Notes under the pieces: model-generated
Seen by the model: the letters and a program-made list of their open reading frames with translations, nothing else
What the model was told of the DNA's origin: nothing
Databases searched by the model: none
Translations under genes and position numbers: made by a program
DNA from: Valencia hispanica
Lineage: Eukaryota; Chordata; Actinopteri; Cyprinodontiformes; Valenciidae
NCBI GenBank assembly: GCA_963556495.2
Contig: OY747705.1
Location: forward strand, 20,760,001 to 20,824,000
Direction: 5' to 3'
DNA: 64,000 nt
Part shown: positions 23,835 through 35,029 of the stretch, one piece after another
Numbering within the stretch: position 1 is the stretch's first letter
Layout: the number at the start of each line of letters is the position of its first letter

Positions 23835-24110
23835 CCACATCCTGGACAGGTCATCAGTCCATTACTCGGCTAACAGAGACTCACAGGTAAGACAACCATG
23901 TACACACACTTTCAGTGTGCGCATGGAAAACTGGCCAATTAACCTTGGATATGGATATCTTTGGAGTCTATTGGGAAACAGAAGTACCTGAAGAAAACCT
24001 TTGCAAATAAACACATGAACATGCAAACACCAGGAAGAATGGATAAAGATGAGATACAAGCACAGCACTGTCATGCAGCCCATCGTACTGCCACATTTTA
24101 AAGGACCAGT
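23835..24110 (-). mobile_element. tRNA-type SINE, minus-strand copy, decayed
   Basis: The reverse complement carries the same ordered blocks as the SINE at 549-930 ('ggacaggtcatcagtcc' = clamp before the tail, 'gaaaactggccaattaacc', 'aacatgcaaacacc'). The 5' head region lies near 24085 ('gtcatgcagccc'). The GATG tail is not preserved. Confidence 0.6.
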
Positions 24111-24789
24111 GAATTGTTGGTCAGTTAAGCTGAAATGCACTCCAAGCTAATACCTTGTAAAACCTCTGTTGCAGTATAAATTATAGTGCAACTAAGGATA
24201 ATGCAAAGTTAAAATTTAAGACTATCTATTAAACAATGATATTAAAAGTCCAAAAGAGTTTCAGATCCTACAAAACATGTTCAAAATAATATCCAAAGGC
24301 ATAAAAACATCTTCAAAAAACCAGTGCAAAGAAGCTGACAAAAAATTATCTAATTTTCTCCAGCATTTGTGGGCGATCCTTACATAACTATTTTAACCAA
24401 GGCAGAGGTTCCTCTCTAAAGGATGGTATGCATTAAGCAGTACAAACCTTGATCTCAAGTCAAAAGGTTGTGAAGCATACAGCATCATTGGAAGCCTTTG
24501 ATCAAATGCACAATTTAGTAAGAAAGCAGAAACTTGTGTTTTCTGTAAGTAGACACATATCACCTATAGTTGCATATAGTTGAGTCAAAAAACATTTGGT
24601 GGAAAGAGCATTTGTTAACTAATAAAAATACATTTACGAGACAAATAAGGTCATCTTTTATACACTTGGTTGAGAGTAGCTTTTGTGTCTAAAATCTAAT
24701 GTGCTTGCAACATTGTGAAACACCAACTCTATAGCTCATTTCTTTTCTCAGCCATGTACATCTCAAAAAACAGCAGAGACTATTTTACA

Positions 24790-25320
24790 GTCCGGTGCCT
24801 TGCAAAAGTATTTACATAACTACAGTCTTTGGTATATCTTATTGTGTTTTTTGTGATTTATCAAGACAGTGTAGTGCATTATTGTGAGTATAATGAAGCT
24901 GATGTATGGTTTTCAAAGATTTTTGCAAACAAAGACCTGAAAAGTGTAGGGTGCATATGCATTCAACCCCTTCTATTCTTCTGCCTCTGAATGATATACA
25001 GCTGTTCTACATAGGCCTCAGTGGTTTGTTTGAGATTATTATGTGGAGCTCCATAGTATAAGAGAACAAATAGGATTATACGGGACCAATTATCTTTCCA
25101 GGTTACCATTCGGGTTGTATAAAACATTAAAGCAAGTTTAGGTTATAAAGGCATGTACCAAGCTTTGAACTTGTTATTGAACACTGTTCCAACCATCATT
25201 TGAAAATGGAGAAGGCACATCTGCCACCAAAACTGATGGTGGACAAGGTGAGTATTAGCCAGAGAAGTGCAAATCAAGTCCATTTTAGATCAACAGATCA
25301 GGTAAGAAAATCTGCTTACT
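24790..25320 (+). mobile_element. Tc1-like transposon relic
   Basis: It starts with 'ggtgccttgcaaaagtattta', the usual Tc1 terminal repeat, and continues with 'tatacagctgttctacataggcctcagtggtttgtt' and 'gaacactgttccaaccatcatttgaaaatgg', blocks seen in the 5' half of fish Tc1 elements. The transposase frame is destroyed and the 3' half is missing. Confidence 0.6.
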
Positions 25321-26282
25321 CTGAATTAGGCAGGCCACAACCCTGACCTTAATGGAAGAGTAGTAAGATTGTTTATTTTTTTAAGAAAGTCAGAAGAATC
25401 CCTATTTCCATTGTATTCATTCACCACTTCTCCCATAAACATATATATAAAACAATGTATTCCATCTAAATTTAGTTATTCATAATGCTTTAGTTTAAAC
25501 ATTGCTGTTGTAACTTTGCCTCACATCTTATCCAAGGTTTGTTTGTGGTAACATTTTGTTGTAGTTTACATCCAAGCATATGTTTTAAAGCAACTGCTAC
25601 TGAATCAGTTCATTTTAATTTTTCTTCTGATAAAAGTTACATTTCTGGTAAATAATTTCTGTTAATGTTTCTTGGTATATTCTCACCATTGTTTGCCCCT
25701 TTGTTAGAATTAGAATTAGACTAATAATCTTTGTTGAGATTGTATTGTTTGGTTTTAACTGTTTTCTAATGGTACAGATCGATGAGGTTCAGGTGTGTTT
25801 CAGTTCTGTATAAAACCAGTAAAGTTTTGGCAACTGATGGCTTGAGGTGGGAAATTGTAAAAACACAATTATTCATCCTTTTCCTTCTTAACAACATCAG
25901 CATCAATTAAGTAGTAATTTAATATTTACCCAGCAAGAAAAAACTCAAAATGTCTATAAACCTCCATCCTTAAAATTGCTGTACATTACCTCACTAGGGG
26001 GACACCTCAAATATGTAGCAAAAGGTAGTCTCCTGATGCACTGAGGGGTTCCATCCAATGGGTCTTCTTCTTCTTCTTCTTTGGGTGAGGTAGGACTATA
26101 CAGTGTTGTATTGCTGCCATCTACTGTTCACTTCTTCCCAAGTCAGTTTTCCTCTAGCTATGCAGGTTAGCCACCATCTAAGCACGCGTTGTCAACGTCA
26201 TCTCCCTATATTCTCTTATACAGGTCAATGCAGTGCAGATAATGCAACGTGTTTTTTTTTGCCTTTGTCCAGGAATCCCGAG

Positions 26283-27035
26283 TCAGCAGTGTGTGCATAC
26301 TGAAGACAGTTTCTCCGGTTGATCCAAGCTCTTGAAACAGCTTTCTTCTGCGATGGAAATACTTATGCACTCAATTAGGATGTGTCTCACTGTTTCAGTG
26401 TTCCCACACTCACATTTGCCATCCGGGTGTTTCCCTATCAGAGCCAGCCCACTCCTGAACCCACAGTGCCCCAGAAACAGTCTCGTAACAACCACTGTAT
26501 CTCTTCTCTTGTCAATGGCCAAATGTTTTTCTGTTCTTACTGTGTTCTGTATTGAAAAATATGCCCTTACCTTTTCATCATTTCCCCATGGCTTTTGCCG
26601 CTGTTCAGTTATTGATTTATTTATGATTTCCGTTTATTACGGTGGACCATACTGCAAATATAATCCTGTTCCATCCCGCTGCACTGCATTTTTGGCCAAA
26701 GAATCTGCTTCTTCATTGCCCTCCACTCCTCCATGTGATGGAACCCACACAAACCCCACCTCACACCTTGCCCTGTCTATTTTGTATAGTGCCTGATATA
26801 TGTCTGCTAGCAGATCAGGTCTGGATTGGAAATTCCGTTCTTTAATTGCAATTAAGCCTGCTGCTAAATCACTGCATATGATTGATCGGTTATGGTTTTG
26901 GTTCTCCACCCACCAGAGTGCCCATAAAACTGGCATCAACTCTGCTGTAAAGACCGACATGTGATCTGGAATCTTAAAGCCTTTTTTAACTACATTTTCA
27001 GGTATATATACACCACAAGCCACTTTGCCACTCAC
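26283..27035 (-). pseudogene. I/Nimb-like ORF2 C-terminus: RNase H and Cys/His motif
   Basis: RNase H removes the RNA strand of the LINE RNA:cDNA hybrid. Visible motifs: VFTAELMPVLWALWW (catalytic Glu), ICSDLAAGLIAI (Asp), VGFVWVPSHGGVEGNEEADSLAK (His/Asn/Asp end). The first strand is cut: the frame begins at SGKVACGVYIPE, without the preceding YTDGS-type motif that carries the first Asp, so the domain is incomplete. After a frame break, 26522-26283 encodes RRDTVVVTRLFLGHCGF and a C-x-C-x(7)-H-x(4)-C motif, commonly found after RNase H in this group. Neighbouring reverse transcriptase sequence is missing. Confidence 0.8.
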
Positions 27036-27044
27036 AATTTAATT

Positions 27045-27785
27045 TGAATCAAATCAAACTTTATTTATAAAGCGCTTTTCATACAAGAACTTGGAGCACA
27101 AAGTGCTTTACAGATTAAAATGACCCCACATAAACCACATTCCCATCTCTCCCCCACAGATTTAAAAGCATGGTCACAGTTATACCCCCGTCCCCCCACC
27201 CCGACTCCCATGCACACACACAGTTAAAAGCAACAGTAAAAAAGGACATTGGGCCGAATGCAGATGAACCATGCAACAAAACGTCATCAGAGGAGCCATC
27301 TGCACCGGCAGCGATAGATCAACAGCAGAAGCCGAGGCACCGACACAGGGCGCCCAGTGGAGGCAAGGCCAAGACCCCCACCTCCACCCAAGCTCTACCT
27401 GGGGAACCCCCGAGGCAGCTACAGCCGACCACTGCTCCCAGGGCAGAAAGCTCCCACAGAGGAAACACTGGAACGGGAATTTAGATAAATTAAACGGACA
27501 GTAATAGATAATAATCAGTTAAAAGCTAGGCTAAAAAGGTGAGTCTTGAGCCTGCTCTTAAAAACATGAACGTTCTCCACGGCCCTGAGGCCCTCTGGCA
27601 GCCTGTTCCAGAGGTGAGGGAACAAAAAACTGGAAAGACGCCTCACCATGAGTGCGTGTTCTGACTTTTGGGATGACAAGGAAGAAGAGCCCAGAGACCG
27701 CGAAGGGTCATATGGTAAAAGCAGTTCAGAGAGATAAAAAAGGCCCAAGACCAATAAGACACTTAAAAACCATTAAATGAACCTT
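27045..27785 (-). mobile_element. L2-like LINE 3' end, minus strand
   Basis: The minus strand at 27754-27515 encodes the C-terminal tail of an L2/CR1-type reverse transcriptase (LLLPYDPSRSLGSS, FPHLWNRLPEGLRAV, FKSRLKTHLFSLAFN) and then a 3' UTR that ends with 'aaagcgctttataaataaagtttgatttgatt' near 27045. The 5' part is truncated. The 3' UTR (27045-27490) is shared with copies at 27837-28290 and 63094-64000. Confidence 0.7.
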
Positions 27786-27836
27786 AAAATGTTTTGCACT
27801 AAATAACTCTACAGTTTATCAGTGTTAACATTTTAT

Positions 27837-28290
27837 CAGTTTTACTATTCAATCTCATCTACTCTTTATTTTAATATTTTACCTTTTTATCTTAATCTTC
27901 CTTCCAGTGTTTGCTCTGTGGGAGCCCTCTGCCTCGAGAGGCAGCTGTGGCTGCCTTGATGCTCTCCAGGTAGTGCTTGGGTGGAGGTGGGGGTCTCAGC
28001 CTTCCCTCCACTGGTCGCCCTGGGCCTTGGCTGTTTCTGTCGATATGCGGCTGCCAATGCAGATGGCTCCCCTGATGGCGTTTACTTACCTGGCTCATCT
28101 GTTCTCGGCCCAATGTCCATGTTTACTGTTGCTTTTGCGTGCATGGAAGATGGGTTGGGAGGGGGGTGGGGGGGGGGTGGGGGGGTATAACTGTGATTAT
28201 GTTTTTGTTTGGGGTTTATGTGGGGTCTGTAAAGCACTTTGAGATGCTATTTTGTATGAAAAGAGCTTTATAAATAAAGTTTGATTTGAT
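27837..28290 (+). mobile_element. L2-like LINE 3' end, plus strand (inverted partner)
   Basis: This is the 3' UTR of the same family in the opposite orientation: 'gggagccctctgcctcgagaggcag', 'aggtggaggtgggggtct', then 'agagctttataaataaagtttgatttgat' at the end. Its first 60 bp match the far 64-kb copy rather than the 27.5-kb copy, so the two neighbours are different insertions or subfamilies. A G-rich run sits at 28148-28186. Confidence 0.7.
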
Positions 28291-28490
28291 AACTGGTGTA
28301 TTAGGTCCTAATTTCTCGCAGAAGCCCCTCCAACTTTGTTTCTTTGCTTCTTTGATCACATATCTCGCTTTAGCTCTCAGTTTCTTGTATTCAACAATAG
28401 CACAACTCTCCATTGGACACTTTTTTAGTTTCCTATGAGCTCTGTTTCTTGCTCGCACCACTTTCCATTGTATTTTGGTCCAGAACATCC
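28290..28490 (-). pseudogene. I/Nimb-like ORF2 linker after the endonuclease
   Basis: The minus-strand peptide contains KLRAKARYVIKEAKKQSWRGF and ENLGPNTPV-like sequence (KLGPNTPVI), the region that normally leads from endonuclease into reverse transcriptase in I-group LINEs. It stops abruptly at the L2-like 3' end at 28290. Confidence 0.65.
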
Positions 28491-28567
28491 CATTTACTAA
28501 CTAATGCCAGTTCTGCTGATGTAAAAGTAATGTCAATAGATGATGATATTGTCCGATTTGTCCTAAA

Positions 28568-29640
28568 CTATGTTGGTTGTCCATCATTTAAAACTATCAA
28601 CTTGTGTTGATCTATATATTCCTCCACAACTATACAATTTCGGTCCTTCTTCTTGCTCCCCCACAACTCATTGTGTGCATTTAGGTCTCCAACCCATATT
28701 ACAGGGCCACTGATTTTATCCACAATTTCTTGGAAATAGTCTTTCTCTAATCTGATGCAGGGATTATATACATTAACAGCTGTAATTTTCCCCCTGTCTG
28801 CCCACACTTCTATTATTATGCACTCTATTACTGCACTCACTTCTTGTCTCCTGTATTGAATTCCATTCCTAAAAAAAGTCGCACAGCCTCCACCTGAGGT
28901 TGCCTCCCCATTCTTTCTCTCACAATTGTATCCTGGGATCACAAAATCTAGACTTGGCTTAAGACAAGTTTTTTCAATGCAAATTATATCAGCTTTGCCT
29001 TAAAGAGGCTGCACGCAATTTTCTGAAATTTAAACTCGCGACTGACACCTGTGGCCAAAAAAACGGAACTGCTCTGCCTTTCTGCTCGCTCTCGCAGCGC
29101 GCTCTTACGTGCACACTTCACAAGTCATCCGCTGCAAAGAATTCAACATTATGTTTACAGAGGTAAAGACAGTCAAATACATAAATAGTTTGAGAAACTA
29201 AGTTTGTTTGCAATATATATGACACAACAAAAGGCTAATTGCTGACTAGCGGTGGTGGCAGAGTGATCTCAAACATTTAACATGAACACGCTTGGCGTCA
29301 CATCCGCAGACAGCGCACGAAAAATCTGACCCGACAGAAGATAGGAAAAATTGGATATAGGTGCACCCACTGTGAGCTGACAAGGTGTCAGTATGCTCAT
29401 CAGGAGATGTTTGAGTCATAAATGGTCAAATAAAAAGGCTATTGTTACGTTTATTTTGGGGAAAAAGTTGCATGTAGCCTCCTTAAGATCACTTAGAAAG
29501 TGTTTGAACTCCTGTCCATTTACTATGAGACTCCTAGCATTCCATTGCATAAAAACCAACATTATGTAGATAATGCTAGTTGCCGTTGTCATACCCTCCA
29601 TCTCTGTAGAACATATCCTCTCCATCCGTGTCGTCCCATC
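28568..29640 (-). pseudogene. I/Nimb-like ORF2 endonuclease, split by a MITE
   Basis: The APE-type endonuclease starts on the minus strand with MQWNARSLIVNG near 29553, runs to FLSDL at about 29488, is interrupted by a 479-bp TTAA MITE, and resumes at about 28998 with ADIICIEKTCLKP. It goes on with GGGCATFFRNGI, KITAVNVYNPC, VIWVGDLNAHNELWGS and LIVLNDGQPT, the standard order of endonuclease motifs. One base appears lost next to the MITE junction. The fragment ends before the last Asp/His motifs near 28568. Confidence 0.75.
29004..29482. mobile_element. TTAA-flanked MITE (Kolobok/T2-like)
   Basis: TTAA flanks both sides (29000-29003 and 29483-29486). The termini with their TTAA read TTAAAGAGGCTGCACGCAA on the left and, inverted, TTAAGGAGGCTACATGCAA on the right: 16 of 19 match. 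There is no coding capacity. The TTAA(A/G)(G/A)GG start resembles the T2/Kolobok MITE pattern TTAAAGGRR; piggyBac also uses TTAA, so the superfamily is tentative. Confidence 0.75.
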
Positions 29641-29835
29641 TTAAACGCTGACTTTCATTTGTACTTTGTGTTGGAAAAATTGTATATAAGTTATTATTGA
29701 TTTATGTAAAACTGCTGTTTGCTTTACTGAGTGACTAATGTACTGGGGTCACAGCTGAGTTCAAGAAGTGTTTAATTCTCTGTAAGCTTAATGGAGTCGT
29801 AACCTAGTATTACCTTGGATACCCACGCTCTATTA

Positions 29836-29875
29836 AAGTCTTTCAGGCCCTTCTAAAGTCTTTCAGGCCCTTCTA
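29836..29875. repeat. Two-copy 20-bp tandem repeat
   Basis: The unit AAAGTCTTTCAGGCCCTTCT occurs twice in direct succession. Confidence 0.8.
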
Positions 29876-30036
29876 AAAAAGAAAAGTTGAAAAAAATAAA
29901 ACACAGAGCTCCTCTGACCCTTATTTCTGAAGGCATTATTGTCTTGCGAGATCTGATGCGATATTTTGGCTGTCGTGGACGGTCATTGTAATAATGCAAA
30001 TGAGGGGCGCGTTGATTGGTGGCATTCGAGGTCATT

Positions 30037-30490
30037 TGTTGTTTGGAAAGTAGCAGCCATTACCCGTGTTGTCCTCGAAGCTACTACTCCCGCTAGCATA
30101 CTGTTGGAGAATGTGATAAATGCAGTCTGTTCTTTTGTTTAACTTTGTGTGACAAGACTAGGGGAAGTAACTTTTAGTGTGGGGGTAAGAACCTTCTTAA
30201 GGAAATGTGCTTATAAGGAGCTGACTTTGTAAAAATATGCTGTCCAAACAGGATGCACCTACAAACAAACAAACAAACCTACAAAGTGCCATTGTGTTAG
30301 AAACAGTTCTGCTGTGTGTTGTATGGTGATAAGATAAGACAATGGACAATGGGGGTGTGGTGAAATCTGTTCATTTGTGTGAATAAATAGAAGCTGTGAT
30401 TCTCAACATCTTTGAGACTCTGCTGGATCAGAACAACGACTGGTGTGTCAGTTTCTTTTACTGCATGATTCTCCCTCAGCTGAGCAAACA
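30037..30490 (+). mobile_element. Possible solo LTR (454 bp)
   Basis: It begins TGTTGTTTGG and ends GAGCAAACA, giving TGTT...AACA inverted ends, with CATT on both sides (30033-30036 and 30491-30494) as a possible 4-bp target-site duplication. Inside are a TATA-like 'cttataagg' (about 30210) and an AATAAA (about 30381), about 110 bp before the 3' end. No internal retroviral or gypsy genes are adjacent. The short duplication could be chance; an alternative start is TGTTGGAG at about 30102. Confidence 0.4.
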
Positions 30491-31429
30491 CATTTCACAT
30501 TTTCTCTGTGCGTGCTTTTCTTTCTAGGTAAACCTGTGAGTTAAAATAACCTAACACATACAATAGCCACATTAGCAATTAGCTGCTGTTTGTTACACAC
30601 TGTAGAGCAATTAAAACACAGCCTTACCATTTCAATTGTAGGCAAGTCTCTGATTGTTGGAATGGCCCCTTTTTCCAAACGGAGCTCGAGTTTGTACTTC
30701 GAATCGGAATTCAGAAATGGCGGCGCTCGACAGAATATGAGGGGGAGAGTAGCAGGGCGGGCTTCCTGCAGCATAGGTCTGCGATGTCCATATATGGTAT
30801 ATCCTGCGCCGACTTGATGTCAAGTCGGCCAGAAATTTAGCATCGCGTATTTGAGTGTGCGTGCAAGTGGGCTGGTTGATGAACCCAAGGGTAAACAAAC
30901 GCTTCAAACAAACGCTATTGGCTTCCCGGCCAGTGTATAATCGTTAGGCAATCATAACATAAATTTTTTCTTGTGGAAAAGTGAACATTACAGGTCATGA
31001 CTCCTTTAAAATAGTGCAGTTCAACAGAAAAGAGGTTAAGACAGCAACTGAAACCTGAACCCAATTTCTATTTTTTGAAGCCTGATAGACTGTTTAATCT
31101 TGCAACAGCAGCTTGCAAGATAATGTTCCTTTCCTTATTTGGTGAGATGTGACAGTTCAATGTGTGCACACGCCTATGACTGTTGAAATGTAATTAAAGG
31201 TAAAGGGAGTCAGCTCGTTGGAGAAGGCACTGAGGGTGCTTGGTGTCTTCATCCCCTTACAAAATCTCCATGCAAGTAAAACATAGAAGTTGTTTGTGTC
31301 TTTCCTCATTCTGTTCTTTATGTTCTAGGGAAATATTTACCTAACACTTTGTGTCACATTGTCTTGGGAATAGGTAAATTGCCATATTTCTTCTGGATTA
31401 ATCTTCTTGAATATTTGCAGCCTTTCTGC

Positions 31430-32250
31430 AGCAGATGCGATTTCTCATGCCACATCTTACTTTCTATTGGCTACCATTTTTACTTTCCACATTGTTTCAA
31501 CCACAAATGCCAATGGTGATTTTTTTACTGATTATCACTGAATCATCACTGGCAGAGGAATCCTTTGCCCATATTGGGTCTCTGTTCATTGGTTCAGCAT
31601 ACACCTGTTTAACAGCCTCTGCATAGGATATTTTATTTCTGTTATTTCTGATGTTGTTATTTTATTGGTAGTACACAGAATGAGGAATGAATGTGAGGAA
31701 TACTGGAGTAGACCCTCTACCATTCTCACTTTTTCCCATGAGCTTGACTGCTATTACATTCCTCTCTTTCAGCCCAGCTAACAGCTCTTGTTCAGATAAT
31801 TCAAGTGACACATTATATATGACTCCTCTAACCTCTACCTGGGATCGTGGTTTAGACACTTCAACCCTCTTTCCCAACAAATTATTAATCTTTAACGCTT
31901 TAGTTTGCTGCACAGCTGACTTGCACATTATAGCCATTATTCCACTTCTCATAACATAGACATGTGACATGTCTCCCAGCTCCTTTTTTAGTTATTTTGC
32001 CAGCTTCAAAGGATTGCTAGAAGAGAACCCAGCACCCTCTCTTACTTTAACAAACATTTTAAATCCCTCTTCCTTGTTTTGGTCCTGTCTCATTACTTTG
32101 ATTTGAACATTATCATCCATGTCGCTATCCTGAGACTTATCTCCATGCTCTTTCCTTTTGATTTTACTCTTGCCAACTTTACTCCACCCCTCCCCATCCC
32201 CTTCACCACCTACAGGCATGGGGCTGGCTCCAGTACTTCACCCAGAATTT
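31430..32250 (-). pseudogene. I/Nimb-like ORF1 (gag-like) remnants
   Basis: Minus-strand peptides in broken frames: a charged head (EGWSKVGKSKIKRKEHGDKSQDSDMDD, 32219-32000), a central domain (ALKINNLLGKRVEVSKPRSQVEVRGVIYNV and AGLKERNVIAVKLMGK, 31970-31662) and then ISYAEAVKQVYAE at about 31630. These are typical of the nucleic-acid-binding ORF1 of I/Nimb LINEs. The zinc-knuckle part expected between the last two segments is not found, so an internal deletion is likely. Confidence 0.6.
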
Positions 32251-32344
32251 TTTAATCCACTAGAACTCTTCTCAACGACAGCCGGCTCTCCTGTGTCTCC
32301 TCGTTCCTGCCAAACCAGGAAGTCTGATCCAACTCTTCCTCATC

Positions 32345-32470
32345 CAATGGGTCGACTCATCAGCCAACACTTTATTGTGCTTTATTTGCTCTACTGCACC
32401 ATCAAGTGGGTGGAAAATGCAAGTAAACAGGCACAGTGATAATTATTATGAGACGATTTACTCTGAATCA
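32345..32470 (+). mobile_element. hAT-like MITE fragment (copy 1 of 3)
   Basis: It shares 'gact(c/a)at(c/g)agcc(a/g)ac', 'tttgct', 'caagtgg(g)tggaaaat(g/a)ca' and 'caggcacagtgataatta' with the copy starting at 39250. It is truncated on the right. Confidence 0.5.
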
Positions 32471-32493
32471 TATGCGGAGATCCCGGAGGGGAC

Positions 32494-32511
32494 GGGGGGA
32501 CATGTCCCCCC
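32494..32511. repeat. Perfect 18-bp palindrome
   Basis: GGGGGGACATGTCCCCCC reads the same on both strands. Confidence 0.9.
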
Positions 32512-32663
32512 CTTCCATGAAGTTGTCCCCAAAAATATTTGAACACATAATACAGTATTATCCAATAAAAGTACGACACAAACTATACAAATTACCATGC
32601 ACCATGCAGATTTTCAGTTCAGCTCGTTTGGATTGCATATTAATTGAAATGCATAAAAAAAAA

Positions 32664-33486
32664 TACTGCTGAATATGTTACCATTTTGGCTTCATCGGAA
32701 CGTGATCTACAGCTTTCGCTGGAGCGGTTCGCAGCCGAGTGTGAAGCGGCTGGGATGAGAATCAGCACCTCCAAATCTGAGGCCATGGTCTTGAGCCAGA
32801 AAAGGGTGGGGTGCCTTCTCTGGGTCGGGGATGGGGTCCTTCCCCAAGTGGAGGAGTTTAAGTATCTGGAGGTCTTGTTCACGAATGAGGGAAAAATGGA
32901 GCGGGAGATCGATAGACGGATTGGTGGGGCATCGGCAGTTATGCGGGCGCTCTACCGGTCTGTCGTGGTGAAGAGAGAGCTGAGCCGAAAGGCGAAGCTC
33001 TCGATTTACCGGTCGATCTACGTTCCTACCCTCATTCATGGTCACGAACTCTGGGTGATGACCGAAAGAACGAGATCACGGATACAAGCGGCTGAAATGA
33101 GTTTCCTCCGCAGAGTGTCTGGGCTCTCCCTTAGAGATAGGGTGAGAAGCTCAGTCCTCCGGAGGGGGCTCAGAGTAGAGCCGCTGCTTCTCCACATTGA
33201 GAGGTGTTAGTTGAGGTGGCTCGGGCATCTGGTCAGGATGCCTCCTGGACGCCTCCCTGGTGAGGTGTTTCAGGCACGTCTCACCGGGAGGAGGCCCAGG
33301 GGAAGGCCCAGGACACGCTGGGGGGACTATGTTTCTCGGCTGGCCTGGGAACGTCTTGAGATTCCTCCCGAGGAGCTGGAACAAGTGGCTGGGGAGAGGG
33401 AAGTCTGGGTCTCTTTGCTTAGGCTGTTGCCCCCGCGTCCCGACCCCGGATAAGCGGAAGAAAATGGTTGGATGGATGGATGGATG
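32664..33486 (+). mobile_element. Rex3 (RTE clade) LINE, 5'-truncated 3' end
   Basis: The frame runs from the sequence just after the reverse transcriptase catalytic YADD/FADD block (LASSERDLQ, RFAAECEAAGMRISTSKSEAM) through EEFKYL, SVVVKRELSRKAKLSIYRSIYVPTL, RTRSRIQAAEMSFLRRVSGLSLRDRVRSS to one TAG at about 33208 and then RWLGHLVRMPPGRLPGEVF and LAWERL to a stop at 33453. It ends with GGATGGATGGATG at 33472-33486, the usual Rex3 tail. Only one in-frame stop breaks about 260 codons, so this copy is much younger than the one at 235-470. Confidence 0.85.
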
Positions 33487-33689
33487 TTACCATGTTAACA
33501 TTTTACTGGTAAAAATGGATTATGACTTGATTTTTGTTTTTTTTACTTTTTTGGTCAGAATTATTCTACTATACAGATAACATTTCAGATTGATTATTAT
33601 ATTGATGGAAAATCTTTGGATTTCTTTCATAGCTCCCACATCACTTGACTTAGTCACATTTCATTTTGACATTTTATCTTTTTAGATAG

Positions 33690-34495
33690 TGTCTTCTCTC
33701 TTTATTATGAAAAGATTAAAGAGATGTTCCATCTAAGGGTTTTGGCGAAGGTGAAACCATACCTTCCAGCCAGTACTTTCGAGCAGGTCATCCATTTGTT
33801 CGTTACCTGTAGGTTGGACTATTGCAATGCACTTTACATTGGACTGGAATCGTCAATGTTGGGTCGTCTTGAGCTGTTTCAGAACGCAGCTGCTTGTCTG
33901 TTGTCAGCTACTAAATGAACCAAACATATCACCCCAGTGCTAATGTCGCTTCATTGGCTTCCTGTCTCTTTCAGGATCCAGTGTAAGGTCCTGTTGTTTG
34001 CTTTTAAGTGTCTTAATGGCTTAGTCCCCTCAATCTGTCAGACCTTCTTTTGTATCACAGACCAGCCAGAACCCTGAGGTCCAGCTCGCAGGTGTTTTTA
34101 GTGGTGCTGAAAACAAAATGCAAGACCCATGGTGACAGCTTTTTCAGTGGTAGCTCCCAAACTTTGGAACAATCTTCCTTTTAATAGTAGGTCTGCTAAG
34201 TCCTTGGCTTCTTTTAAAACTTTATTGAAAACACATTTTTATGATTTGGCTTTTAATCAGATCTGACTTTGGAAACCTTTTTCTTTTTTTTCTTTTAGTA
34301 TCCCTTTCATTTTATTGCTTTTCTTATGGTTGTTCTTTTATTTACATTACCTTCATTGTTGATTTCTCGTTACATTGGCTGTTCCTCTGTCATTTTTGTG
34401 AAGCACTTTGGGCAGTGTGACTGTTTGAAAATGTGCTATATAAATCAATTTGACGTTTGAAAATGTGCTATATAAATCAATTTGACCTTGACCTT
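33690..34495 (+). mobile_element. L2-like LINE 3' end
   Basis: The plus strand encodes the reverse transcriptase tail: CRLDYCNALYIGL, RLELFQNAAACLLSATK, a stop, HWLPVSFRIQCKVLLFAFKCLNGL, then after further breaks FSVVAPKLWNNLP and FKTLLKTHFYDLAFN. The 3' UTR ends with two tandem copies of 'tttgaaaatgtgctatataaatcaatttgac'. The frame has several stops. Confidence 0.75.
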
Positions 34496-35029
34496 GATGT
34501 TGAAGTACTGAATCTTTTAGCTTCACATCTGTCCACACCTGATCTATGCAGTTGTTGCTTTGCTAGTAAAAGTAGCTATGTAATTTCAGGACATGTTTGA
34601 TGTTGGATTATTCTTGAAAGTATTTCATTAATAGTTTTGGAACTTCATTTTGAGCTCAAGCTTTTTTTAAAGTTACTTTGATGGACTATAGTGAAAATTA
34701 GAGAAGGGTGCAAAGAAATGTTGTTAGATGTGGTCATAAAAGTGCATGGATGCCAGCTTCCACCTAGTACCATTGTTGATATTGCTGGTTGTACGTAGAA
34801 AAACCTGTATACAGGTAGTTTGGACTATTACAGAACAATGCTATAGCTATTATTATGTAACATTCCATGACATTAACATGCTGAAGGCCCACACTGCAAG
34901 GAAAGTTGCAAAGAAGCAGGAGAGAGCAATTTTTTTCATGCCCCCCAAAAAATTACTCTCTGAAATTTTACTGTTTATTGCCCCCACCGAAAAAAAAAAA
35001 GAAAAGAAATGGGATTTCCGTCCTTGCTC

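Larger units (their letters stand above)
26063..32250 (-). mobile_element. I/Nimb-like LINE, broken by nested insertions and deletions
   Basis: On the minus strand the order is ORF1 remnants (32219-31430), endonuclease (29570 to about 28570), post-endonuclease linker (28490-28290), RNase H (27035-26640), a Cys/His motif (about 26430-26370), and a (GAA)n tail at 26081-26063. A RNase H domain after the reverse transcriptase is the mark of the I group of LINEs. The reverse transcriptase itself is absent; in its place are two L2-like 3' ends. A TTAA MITE splits the endonuclease, and a probable solo LTR and other DNA lie between ORF1 and ORF2. Confidence 0.8.

Noticed and set aside
26332..26796. 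154-codon plus-strand frame.
   Set aside because: Antisense shadow of the RNase H and Cys/His coding part of the I/Nimb-like LINE.
29833..31015. One DNA transposon bounded by 'taaagtctttcaggccc' and 'catgactcctttaaa'.
   Set aside because: The two ends do not form a convincing inverted repeat; only the possible solo LTR inside could be argued.
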